Positions 44,835 to 56,002 of a stretch of 64,000 nt of DNA are shown here, piece after piece. Origin of the DNA: Ostrinia nubilalis (lineage: Eukaryota > Arthropoda > Insecta > Lepidoptera > Crambidae); NCBI RefSeq assembly GCF_963855985.1, contig NC_087099.1:11872001-11936000 (forward strand), given 5' to 3'. Made by a program: the position numbers and the translations under genes. Numbering within the stretch: the first letter of the stretch is position 1; the number at the start of each line of letters is the position of its first letter. The notes beneath the pieces were generated by a model that was not told where the DNA came from, did not search any database, and saw nothing but the letters and a program-made list of their open reading frames with translations.

Positions 44835-47800
44835 ATGATGGGAGTTCAAATGAACATGAAGAATAAAATGTCTGGTAACATCAAAGTGATATCAAAAACT
44901 GTGCCCATCCAAGTAGTGCCTGCCAAGAATGATTTAGACCCAGTGGCAAGAGGGAGAAAGATCATACTTCAACTGCGTCACATCATACATTTTGAATCAA
45001 GTATTGGAATCAACCGACTGTATTTGCTTTACCATCGTAGATTAGTGCTCTGGCTGAATCACTTATTTAGCGTTTTTTTTATGTCCATTGCCGTTTATTG
45101 CGTACTTCGAAATCGCTCTGAGTTGACCGCTACTTACATGGTCATAGTTAATACCACTTGCGTCGAATACCTCTGCCTTGTGATCATATCTATGTTGGCT
45201 AAAAAGAGTTCCTTCAGAAACTTTTTCGAAGATTTGGCGCACTTCGACAGTTTACTGAATTTGAATGGAGACTTGAAAATCACCAGTCCTTCTGGCAGAG
45301 GTTTGGCGTGGATTGTGGCCAGTGTTTTGTACAGCATATGCGAATTTTTCTCACTGTCCACGTATATGATTCAAAAGATAGATTACTCGTTTATGCTGAC
45401 GTATATCACGTTGGTGGCTCATGATTGTGAGCAGATTTTGTTTTGTTCGGTGCTAAGGATGATCTTGATCCGGGTTCGGATATTGAAGGCGCACGTTTTG
45501 AAGACACTAGTGCCGAAAAATAGCAGAGAAGCGAAGAAGAAACTGCTAGAGGTCGAAGCGTTGTCGTATAGGGCACAACTCGATATAGGGACCTTGCATC
45601 GAAACTACGAGTTGCTGCACAAATGCGCCGAACAACTTAACTCGATAATGAGTTTGCCGGTAAAATTATTTCTCGATTTTAAACTTTTTAGTTGAAGAGC
45701 TAATTAAAAATAATGAGATTTGTTTTCAGATGATGCTAATGCTGTTTTGCTCGGGACTGTCGACGACGATGCTGTTGAGGCAATTATTTAGAGTGTTGCA
45801 AAGTACTACGTTTGAAAGTGGGGTGAGTTGTTTTTGACACCTAGTTTAGGTAAGCGTTCGGTCAATATTTAAAGTAAAACTTATATTTTCACTCATCAAT
45901 ATAAATCTCTCCCTTAACGCATTGACTTAAACTGATTAGCTTGCGAGATGAAAGAACTATTAATTCCTCCGAAGACTGAAAAATCACACAAGGTCTTAAA
46001 TCATAGTCTTTGATGGTCCTAGCATGTGGGCCTCAAAAAGCTTTTATCGCGCCATTTTATAGATTTTCCGCGATAAGCCTTTATTATTTGTCATCTAAAA
46101 TCATCGATAACATTTTATTATACCTACTTTATTTTAATGAATATTGTTCAGATGGGCAGTGGCTTAATCGCATACGTGTTAAGCCGTTGCCTGCGGTACA
46201 CGTTACTGGTGGTGATGCCGTGCCTCATCTCAAGCACGACCACAACCCAAGTGGCTTGTATCCGAACCACCCTACACGACGCTATGAACCAGTTTGACAT
46301 TGGTACGTAAAACAATTATTCTATTATTACTATTCTATTTTCTACTACGGAATCAATTAATCAGCCTTAGACAGCAGGAAACTATTAAGGTCATTATTCA
46401 TCATCACATACTCGTACTTTCTCGGCGGTCTATCAGTGAAATTACATACAGTACGTACACCCACACCCGCCCCGAAAAGTACCTGACCTAGCTTTATGAA
46501 AAATATGCAATTTTTAAACATTTTAAAAATAAAAAGATTGAAATAGTTTAGTCTTCATTTCATAAAGCTAGATCAAGTACTTTAGAAGAATATGGAAGAT
46601 TTTCTAACCGACCCTTTTCTTTGCGGTCCAGTGTAGTTGAGTATGACAAAAAGACACTCAAGCGTTTAAATAGAACTCCAGTCACAGCCTCATGAGCCAT
46701 AAAATATACCTCCACGTTAACCTTCACCGCCATTAAACTGGCTAATCTAAAATAAACGGTCCAAGTTCGTGCCCGAAGCACTAAAAAAATCAATAGAAAA
46801 GGACATTGTCAGAAACCGCCTAAAAAACCGCCCAAAAACATTAACCCATCATAATTATTTTCTATTTTTTTTAATACATTAAGCACCCTTTCGTTCTAAT
46901 GGACACTTAAGCATTGAAAAATTAAATAAATAAGTCTTTTAACGTTTATTCTATAATACTATTACAACTTCCGGACGTTTTGGTGCGTGGCATGGTCTAA
47001 AACCTATCAAGTTCCATAATTTTTGCCGATAAAATCTGTACGAGGCATTACCGTACTTTATTGCTGGGAGTCCATGTATAGTGATGTTCCTGCGGCCATC
47101 ATAGACAATAAAATATCGATTTTGAAAATAAAATAAATCGATTAAACTGCTTTGAAGACTAGATTTGCGTTAAAAGCTAAAAAGATATTGACACTATTAC
47201 AAGAAGCTATCTAAAGTGTCCAACTGGTCGAAGGTCGTAAATAAAATAAAAATAATTAGGACCATAAACTGATATTCATGGTATCATAACTGTAAAAGTG
47301 TCAGTAAAAGTGTCAGAATCCGATGTTGAATCCAATGCCAGTTGAAGTGTGAGAAACATATATCAACCTAGTATAGTTGCCAGTCTCTCATAATCTATGC
47401 CAATGAGGGTTTTCGCGATTGAAAAATCCGCCAGATGGCAATACGTAGACGTGAGGTCCAAATGCTGCATGATTGGTTATTTTTGACATGACATTGACAG
47501 ATATCCACCAATCATGCAGCATTTGGACCTCGCGTCTACGTATTGCCATCTCGCGGATTTTTCAATCGCGAAAACCCTCATTGGCATAGATTATGAACCA
47601 AATAGACCAAATGAACTTTTATAGATTGTGAAAGAGAAGATAAAGATTTTATTATTTTATTAAAATCTTGCCACGAAGTAGTTTTTCAGTAGAAACCAGG
47701 ATTGGATAATCGCTACAGGCAAGTATCAGAACATTTTATAAATATTTTTAATCGATTATATCCTTGTGAATCGTTTTAATAAATTGTCATTTTACTTTTT

Positions 47801-50800
47801 CAATTAAAACTTTTTCAATCCCTAGTCTTGTCAAACTGTCATAATGTCAACAAATTATAAATGTCACGTCAGTTGACTCAATTTCAGTCTTCTGTGCGTT
47901 TATTGTATTTTTATTTCAATGAAATAGTGCTAAAGGGTTAGTACTAAAAGTGAAAGCCTTTTTTCAGAAAGAAAACCAATGTGGTGCCCTTATTATTCAT
48001 ACTGTTTGAAAGTTACAAGTCAGTGATACAGAGTTGCCGACATTATAACTCCGTAGTGATACCATACCAAAGAAGAAGTTTTCCTAAACACACACACTTG
48101 TGTTATTTTTATATGTGATCAAATAAAAAGGATTAATTCTACTGCTCAAATGGAATAACTTATCCCAAGAGACCGAATATAAAAAAAAAACCTCTCCATA
48201 GAAATTATCACCATCACGAGGATGTGAATTTTTTTGAGAATTTGATATTGGTCCTGTAAGAAAAGTAGTTGTATTTCAGTAGTAGAATCAACCCTTCTTG
48301 TTTCATCAGCAAGAGTAACTATAAAAACGCCCTGTAGGTAGGTATTATTAAGCTGAAGAGTTTGTTTAATGTCAAAGACTGTCACACAGTGTAACTTAAA
48401 TTGGCATATATATTATGATAATGAACATAAAAACTTAAATAAATATTTATGTTAATATTTTTTGTATTTATTTATTTTCCCAAAGCTTCACAGTGACAGC
48501 TGAAACAGCAATACTGTTGTAAAACTAAACTTGGAACAAACTGTTACAAATATTTTACAAATTAAAATAAAACCGCATGTTGCTTTACTTTCTCGTATAG
48601 GTAATAAATGTAATTAATGGCTAGATTATTAATGTTACTTTGTTACCCTCAATAGTGAGGAGATCTTATAAAATGGTAACCCTGATTTTCATTGTCATTC
48701 AAGTGCTCTTTCTTCGCATAGGCTTCTGTGATTTGGCCAAGGGCCACACACATTGCGATAACATTATGCGACATTGATTTGACAGCAGCGGAGTGAAGTC
48801 TTGCGACTATGCAAAATGATACCCTGTAATCGTAGCGCATATAGACATAGACGGGGCGGGGCACATAGCTCGTAGAGCTGATGGCCGCTGGGGCAGGAAA
48901 GTTCTTGAGTGGCGACCACGAGCCGAAAGACGTAGCGTGGGCAGGCCTCCCACTAGGTGGACCGACGATCTGGTGAAGGTCGCGGGAGGTGCCTGTATGC
49001 GAGCGGTGCAGGATCGGTCTTCGTGGAAATCCTTGGGGGAGGCCTTTGTCCAGCAGTGGACTTCTTTTCGGCTGAAACGAACGATACGTATTACCACTAT
49101 TTACCAGACATTACTATTTATTGCATACTCGCCGGATTACACGTAGGAGCACGCGCGTTACAGCTTCGGCCTTGCATTATTATAAGATCTTGTTCCGCCC
49201 TTTTACGAACTTCCTCCGTGAGGATATCCCCGCCGAATTCTATGATGAACCTATCAAAAGTCATATTCTGCAATGTCAACCCACCACAAGGTGGACCGAC
49301 GACCTGATAAAGGTAGCGGGAAGGCGCTGGATGCAGGCCGCTACCAACCGTGCGATGTGGAAGTCATTGGGGGAGGCCTATGTTCAGTAGTGGACGTCCT
49401 GTGGCTGAAATGATGATGATGATGATGAAATGAATGAAAATGACAAATCTTCGAACGTGTATAATACCGTGCCAAAGTAATCATATAATTTTGGCACCTT
49501 AATAACTATTGCCGTTTTTGTTGTAAAGATCATGCAGCGCTACTTGCGGATATTATTGGAAAGAAAACTATGTGGGCTCTAGATCTGAAGCCGCTTTAAC
49601 GAACACGAAGTGCTCATACAATGCGGCGTATTTTCTTCCAGTCTTTAGTCAGGACTTTAGTCGAATTAAAACCCCGGTTGAACGTGATATAGCCGCACTA
49701 GAATACGATGATTTTTTGCATAATCGCAAGACTTCGTTCCAGTGTCGACCGAATGTTATCACGATGTATGTGGCCCAGGGGTTACCGTAGCCGCTAAGGT
49801 TTGAAACTTCTTGCTTAAAATATTGTAGTCTTTGGCATAGACTACGACGGTAGTCATGGAGATAGGAGTTTGTTATCTCGTGTCAGATGTAAATGGTGAA
49901 AAGAAAACTCATGATTCGTGTTATTTTTATGCAATATGTAGGTATTTTATAAAAGTGGAACCCCGAGTGATCTCCAAAACCCATTCTATTATTATATACG
50001 ATTCGGCTTCGATATCTATAATACAATAGGAGTTTATTTCATGTGTCAGATGACAAGGGTGGAAACAACCTACGATTCATGTTGTTTATTTACGTGCAAA
50101 TGTGGGCATATTATAAAAGTGGAATGCCGAGTTGTATTTCTAAAACTTGTTCTATTATTTTATACTATTTGGCTGCGACTCGGCGTGACGACAATACAAA
50201 ACATTTTTCGCGAATCGGTGTTCATACATTCACACAATACATTAGACGCCATGTTGTCATAAACGACATATTATAAAATCGCTGTGATTTAATATTCTTA
50301 ATCATTAATTTTATGGCAAGTGTCCATCAGGAATCATTGTTCTTACACACAGAATCGTATTATTTCGCTTTCGGGTAGTAATATGTCAAAATTGTTGGTT
50401 CTTAGGCGAACAATGTATGGAGAACGAACATTGTCCTTTCTGACCCTAAAAGGTTATATGGGTGGAAAAGATAACTTTCATTTTACGGACTTTAGCTGTT
50501 CAATGATGCAAAAGGTATCTCTAGGTACCCCAGTAACTTCAACTGATCTATTCGTAATTATATTCCGATTTTAGGGTTCCGTACCTGAGAGGAAAAAACC
50601 CTTATCCTCGATCCGTGGTCAGCCTGTCCGACTGACTGACAGAAACCTTTTACAATTCTACGTAACTTCAAAGTTGTGTTGGCGCGTGTAAGAATGATGT
50701 GGTTCCCAAAACATACACATACATACACTCGAAAACATCCCTCCTTCTGGCGCAGTCGGGTAAATGACCAAAAACGACAATAGTAACTACAAATCTTTCT

Positions 50801-51769
50801 TGTCATTTCAAACTTACGCGTTTTTAAATCCAATAAGTTATTTTGAAAGAGAAATGACAGAACAGCCATCGTGGGATAGTATGATTGTAGAAAATAAGAT
50901 TCAGAACCGTGAGTTCGTAAACTCGACTCGCACTTGGCCTTTGTTGTATCAAACCTAATATTAAAATTACAAAAAGTTTTCTTATCGTGTCTCGTTCTAG
51001 AAAAATTGAATAAAAAGCCATTACCATTTCATATTTTATGACTCATACTTTTTAATCTAAAAAAATAATTTAAGTTTAGACGAGACGGCATCGCGGCATA
51101 ACAGGGACGTCTATTATATTATACATTTTTAATAATTATAAATAGAATCTATTTTACAATAAAAAAATAACTTACTAACATTATTTTAATTCTCTCAAAA
51201 ATTGTGACGCTTTACCTACTTTAAGCGGCCCCGAGACGATCAATCGTGATTGTCAATGTATTTACGTTCCAATTGATGGAAACGATTGTCAATGGCTCAG
51301 CTAAACGATCAATAATAGCTTCAATGGCACCTGTCAATTGGGCTTCAATTAAAATTATCATCAATTTGCTTCAATCACGTAAATTCAATTGACAATCGCT
51401 TCAATGCCTTTTGTAAACGATCAATGTCAATTTTATTGTCAAACACGTAAAATTGACAATCGCGATTGATCGTCTCGGGTCCGCTTTACAACCTATGTTT
51501 TTATTTTGATCTTGTTAATTAGCTTTTTTTTTTTTAAATAAAGTTTAAAAAAATTGGATCTCCATTACAAACTTTTTTGTCTCTTTTTTTTTTCAGATAA
51601 GGCAGATCGCAGACGAGTGAAAGCATTTTTTCAGCTGACAAAAGAAAATGAATTTGCCTACGCCTTATGGGGACTCATAAGACTTAACATGTCGCTACCA
51701 TTGAGCTATTTGAGTCTGTGTACAACGTACCTTGTTATTATTATACAGTTTTCAAAGTTTATTGATTAG
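44835..51769 (+). CDS. Gustatory receptor, 413 residues, four exons
   Basis: Exons are 44835-45659 (275 codons, donor GTAAAA), 45730-45822 (31 codons, donor GTGAGT), 46152-46302 (50 codons plus one base, donor GTACGT) and 51597-51769 (57 codons counting the split one, TAG stop). The acceptors end TTTCAG or TTCAG. Phases 0, 0 and 1 join without a break. Hydrophobic segments lie at about 73-91, 98-121, 156-177, 186-213, 271-300, 308-338 and 384-407, giving seven passes. The C-terminus has TYLVIIIQF at 400-408, the TY-x5-QF signature of insect gustatory receptors, and the length is typical. Insect receptors of this family place the N-terminus inside the cell and act as ligand-gated channels in taste neurons. 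The ligand cannot be told; the divergent sequence suggests a bitter-type or orphan receptor (inference). Two ATG codons start the frame; the first is used here. Intron 3 spans 5294 bp and is full of transposons. Confidence 0.92.
46303..47388. other. First part of intron 3, nothing recognised
   Basis: Unique AT-rich intron sequence of the gustatory receptor gene. The minus-strand frame 46560-46793 has no family features. Confidence 0.45.
47389..47595. mobile_element. Hairpin MITE with ~88-bp arms (intron 3)
   Basis: The left arm starts CATAATCTATGCCAATGAGG and the right arm is its near-perfect reverse complement ending CATTGGCATAGATTATG; only two or three positions differ. The spacer is about 30 bp. 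Nearly identical arms suggest a young insertion. Confidence 0.9.
47596..48837. other. Intron 3, unique stretch
   Basis: No exon or repeat supported between the hairpin MITE and the RTE copies. Confidence 0.4.
48838..49095 (+). mobile_element. RTE-type LINE, 3' end, best preserved copy
   Basis: Encodes the C-terminal segment ARRADGRWGRKVLEWRPR, then GRPPTRWTDDLVKVAGG and SLGEAFVQQWTSF, the usual end of an RTE ORF. The tail 'gtccagcagtggact' and a run of GAAACGAACGA follow. It serves as reference for the other tails in the window. Confidence 0.8.
49265..49440 (+). mobile_element. RTE-type LINE, 3' end fragment (second subfamily)
   Basis: Encodes TRWTDDLIKVAGRRWMQAAT and NRAMWKSLGEAYVQ, followed by a stop, then 'tggacgtcctgtggctgaa' and an (ATG)n tail at 49409-49427. 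It differs from the copy at 48838 by RRWMQAATNRA in place of GACMRAVQDRS. Confidence 0.8.
49441..50570. other. Intron 3, unique stretch
   Basis: Several overlapping frames near 50041-50574 have no domain features. Two similar 'ttatttcatgtgtcagatg / ttatctcgtgtcagatg' blocks at 49874 and 50034 hint at an old internal duplication. Confidence 0.35.
50571..50945. repeat. Interspersed repeat, short copy (TTAGGGTTCCGTA family)
   Basis: Starts TTAGGGTTCCGTACCTGAGA and ends GACTCGCACTTGGCC, the same head and tail as 667-1304. The CTGTCCG stretch is reduced to a single 'cagcctgtccgactgactgac'. Confidence 0.65.
50946..51222. other. Intron 3, AT-rich stretch
   Basis: Nothing recognised. Confidence 0.4.
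51223..51487. mobile_element. MITE with AATTGACAATCG subterminal repeats, next to the last receptor exon
   Basis: The ends are inverted (AGCGGCCCCGAGACGATCAA at the left; TTGATCGTCTCGGGTCCGCT at the right). The interior repeats AATTGACAATCG- and AAACGATCAAT-like boxes on both strands. It ends about 110 bp before the exon 4 acceptor (51596), so it lies where the branch point and polypyrimidine region begin. Confidence 0.8.
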
Positions 51770-52484
51770 TTATCTGCATAATTATGATGTGTTCAAAATT
51801 GAGATTATAAGCAATCACGATGAAAAAAGTGTTATACCTAGTTTGTTTGAAAAAGATGTGCATAATTAATAATTATTTTTAAGCGAAGTCAGAGTTAGGT
51901 AAATACATAATGCCTATTTGGGTTAACGTACCTTTTCTTAGGTCAGATGGCCAAAAAATACAGCTTATAGCAATCTAAACCTTATTCCAAACGTCATTAG
52001 ACCTTGTTGACGGCCATGGACGACCAAATAGGTCTACAAATTTTATTGCATGAAACACGCTCTTCTTGATTAACTTTCGACCCCACTTGGGTCCTAATAA
52101 AAGGAAATGGTTTTATCAATAGAATTTCGGTCGTCGTAAAAAAAGTATTTTTTATGAATTGCCCGTCATCTACTGCAGAATTCATTTCAACAAACAACCC
52201 TAGTAATTACCTACTACTTAATAATAATAATAATAATAATAAAAACTTTATTTCCGAAAGGTACACAACAAATTAAAAAAAATCACTGGTGTAATTAAAA
52301 CAATTGGATAACTTAGGACTTACTAGCAGTCCCCAAACTAGGTAATCCTGTATTATGGGGACTTGAGTTTGGAATTTGAATTTTATTCAATGTTGTTCGC
52401 GGGTAATGTAAGTTCGTGAAATTAAACTAATTATTATTACACAAAATAAAAAGAAAAGAAAGTTCAAAGACAGCCTGGGTGTGA
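51770..52484. other. Downstream of the receptor gene; (AAT)n run
   Basis: No AATAAA occurs in the first 200 bp past the stop; ATTAATAAT-like variants do. An (AAT)n run at 52219-52242, followed by AAAAACTTTATTTCC, looks like the end of a reversed LINE tail. Confidence 0.4.
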
Positions 52485-52600
52485 GCGAGTGTGTGTGTGT
52501 GAGTGTGTGTGTGAGTGTGTGTGGTGTGTGTGTGAGTGTGTGTAGACTGTAAGAGAGTGTGGGAGTTTGTGTGTGTATGTGTGTGTGTGTGTGCGCGTAG
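52485..52600. repeat. Interrupted (GT)n microsatellite
   Basis: About 115 bp of GT repeats broken by GAGTGT units. The His/Thr-rich minus-strand frames here are an artefact of it. Confidence 0.95.
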
Positions 52601-53500
52601 GTTTTTGTTTGTTTGTTCGGTCACTTAGCAGTGGTAAGCAGAAGTTCCGTGTCACTATATGAAAGGGAGAAAAGTCACCTGGTAGTCAGATCTTTGACTA
52701 GTTGAGGAGGAGTGGACTTGATGTCGCACACCGCCACTGCCCTGTTGTAAATTAACGGGAAAAGATAATTCCTTTGCCTTTTTGCTATTTTCGAAAATAC
52801 ATACTTTAAAATAGCAACTTAAATAAATCAGCACTAACATTTTTTTATCTTTCATTAATGCAGTAAGTAGTTAATTATATTAAAGAATATTATATAAGTA
52901 TGGGAATTTTTCTTTATACGTACCTATTAATTTGTAGGTAATAAGTACGTTTTCGACTTTATTACCAGCATACTTCGAATTTTCTCTCAACCACAACGCA
53001 TAAGCATGGGACGAAACGTCAAGTTCATAAACAACTCACTTTGTGCTCACACTGAATTAATCTCAGAGCTCTAAACAATAAAGAACATAATCGATCCAGC
53101 TCAAGATACAGTCCAACCTTTTGAAGGGAGAGAAAAATTAGTTAGATAACATTCTGTTTTATTGCCAGCCGTTCGTCGCTGGAAAAATTCTGGGTGACGT
53201 AATGGTCGGAGCGACGCTCTTTTTGTCTTGCGAGGAAAAAATTAACCGAAGGGTTTTCCGAAATAAATATCGTTTAACCTTAACTGCTAACGCCGGACCA
53301 AAAATAAACTTTGTGGGCAAAATAAACCCCGCCTGAAATAACTCCGGCTTACGGTCAGCACACAACGTTTATTTAGTTTCGTTTAGTAGGTATAATAAAC
53401 GCGGGAAGATGTTTGGATTAAACTAATCGGAGATGAAAGGCGATCTTTTAATACATTTTGTGTGGGATCGTTTTTATTGCAAAATATATCATACATATAA
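52601..53500. other. Intergenic DNA, nothing recognised
   Basis: No supported exon or repeat. Confidence 0.4.
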
Positions 53501-53612
53501 CCCCTTACTAATAAAAAATTGCACAATTGTTGAACACTGTTTGACAGTGATATTTCTAAACGTCACTTTAAACTAGTGTTTAACGAGCGTGTAATTTTTA
53601 TTAGTAAGGGGG
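53501..53612. mobile_element. MITE family B, complete copy
   Basis: 112 bp with ends CCCCTTACTAATAAAAAATT and TTTTTATTAGTAAGGGGG. The interior has GCACAATTGTTGAACACTG and its rough mirror. A half copy is at 8860-8939. Confidence 0.75.
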
Positions 53613-53954
53613 ATACAATATTCGATTATTATGCTTTGTTCATCTTATTTGAATGTACTCATAGTTTAATTTAGCAAGGAAAATGTTCTTTATTGTACAA
53701 AAACGAAGTGGAACGACCATTCGAGTATGGGTCATTTGAATTTTATGGCCTTTTCCTCATTAAGTTCCCAACTTAGACTAAGATGTCTAACTGCGTCTTT
53801 TTTCTTAAATGTCCATTACATAAGTTACTACCGCTCATAAAAAATTGAATAAGGTCCAGTTAAACTATCCACTTTTTAAATTGTAATTGTTTTAATCAGA
53901 GATGAGAACTTAATAACCTAACCGATTGTAGATAGCCTACAAAATAGAAAACGA

Positions 53955-54045
53955 AATGTGACTCGGTTGACCGACGATTTAGCGAAGGTCGCAGGAAGCA
54001 CCTGGATCGTTGTGAAAATCATTTGTCCGGCTCTAGGCTAAAATG
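53955..54045 (+). mobile_element. RTE-type LINE, 3' end fragment (very degraded)
   Basis: Only 'gttgaccgacgatttagcgaaggtcgc', GGAAGCACCTGGATCG and 'ttgtccggctc' remain. Confidence 0.6.
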
Positions 54046-54689
54046 ATAATCCACTTTCGATGTACGAAATTGTAACAGAAACAACAAGCAATCGTATTCA
54101 AATGCTACAAATTTTACACAAACCATTCGTTTGGATCCGGATTCGGTTTTATAACTGGAAGGGATGTCTTTAATGCCCTTCCCGGATGCTACACAAAACA
54201 TTTCATTTCAAATTAAGGAAATAATATTACTTTTTTACTGTCATATAAAACATCAAAGGAACTCTGTTCTGAAGATGAATAAGATACCTCTGTTGGTAAA
54301 AAAACAAATTATTTCACTCTTAAAAAAGGGGACGGAACCTTTTTCGTCGAAAAATCTTGTCTCCAATTTACTTCCATAGTAATATTTCGATAGCCAACCC
54401 CATCGAAACCCAACAAAGAGAGATTACTTTTGTCAGGAAACAGGATTAATTTTAGAAAAATACGGTTTAGTTTCAAGGAAAATATATTTTTATTTACTGC
54501 AACGTTGGCATGTTTAAGCAGGGGTTTTATTCCATTTTAAAACTAAGCTTAAAAGTTAAAATATGAAGCTAAAGCCTCTTTATAAACCGGATTACGTACT
54601 CACGGAGAGGATGGCGTGATATTATGCTTCAAATTCAAAATTCATTATAAAGAGTTGAATATTGCGTACCTAGTCTCCAGTAATGTTTT

Positions 54690-54740
54690 TTATAGGACAA
54701 GAGGCAAACAAGCAGGTGGATCACTTAATGAGTGCAGGTT
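54690..54740 (+). repeat. Short interspersed-repeat scrap
   Basis: ATAGGACAAGAGGCAAACAA followed by GCAGGTGGATCACTTAATG resembles the 'aacgagcaggtggatcacctgatg' block of many moth repeats. Assigned from recall only. Confidence 0.35.
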
Positions 54741-56002
54741 TTTTTGAGCAGGATGATGATTTTGATTTTTGTACTTGTGGTGGTTGCACTGTTGGTAGTG
54801 ATTTTGTATCTAGTCAATCAAATAGTACCTACGTTTAGAAAAAACTGTATACTGCAATGGCATAACTCCTCAAAGGATCGGCAGACGTTAGTACCAGTGT
54901 ATAGGTTTTAGTAAAATATTGTCCAAAATAAGTTTCAACAATGTATTGGTAACATGAAATCGAAAATTTTTTCCACACTTTTTTCCAATATACGATTTTG
55001 ACACCTCCTTTTCCAATATACTGATACTCCATAAATCGTGTTTTCAATCAATGCTTCCTAATCCGATTTGGATACCAAGGTAAAACAATAATAACTTTAT
55101 GTTTTTATGTACCTTTTGACAATGCATGTTTAGTTTGTAATTTTGATAAAATTTAATCACCCAGTGTTATTTTCAAGACAGGTAAATAATTGTAAATAGA
55201 ATTTACGTATATAATAACGTGAAATAAGCTTGTTTAATAAGTAGGTATGTCGATTATCTAGGTACTACAGTCGCTATGTTAGTACATAAATTACATAATT
55301 AAACCAAATACTTAAAATTAAGGCGTATGGTGAAAAACTCGCTATGGATACGCGTCTACCTTCTGTTACTTGAAATGTCAACCTTACGGGAGTAGTAATA
55401 AGAGCGTATCGCTGACTTTAGCCCGCGAACTACATTGCCCCCGTGCAGTATATCCTTAAAAGTATATTTAACGTTCGAAAATTTGTTGGATTTTTGATAA
55501 ATCTGTTATAATATATTATTAAATGGCCAATAGATGTATAAAAATGGACGGAGCAATTATTCACATGACGTAATTACGTAAAAATAAGAACTGTAACATA
55601 GTAAAGGAAAATCTATTGGATTACTGTGAAAAGCTATGTATTTGAACATATAAAAGCGTATTAAAAAACAAAAATCAGCAGAGCAATTTTTCAGTAGAAG
55701 TTATAGTGCAAAATGTTAAAAGTTAAATTTCAGGTATCTCTGAAATCGAAAAATTGTTGGATTCTTTTACATACATAATATTCTAAGTAGTACATAGGTA
55801 CGTATACAGAAAGAATTTCAGGCTGAGAATTTTTACACAGAGAGTTATTAACGATTTTCATGTTTAGGTCAAAAAACATAACTTCCCAAAATAAATTTTG
55901 TTGGATTTTTGCATATCTATGATCTATATTACCTACTTTCACCATGTGCCAAGTTTCATTGACGGACGAATTATTCGGGTTACAAACGCCTCGTTGATTG
56001 GA
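54741..56002. other. Intergenic DNA, no gene seen
   Basis: AT-rich; the minus-strand frames at 54835 and 55730 have no family features. Confidence 0.4.

Noticed and set aside
45134..45361. 75-residue minus-strand frame
   Set aside because: Antisense shadow of gustatory receptor exon 1.
52427..52655. His/Thr-rich minus-strand frames
   Set aside because: They are translations of the (GT)n microsatellite.
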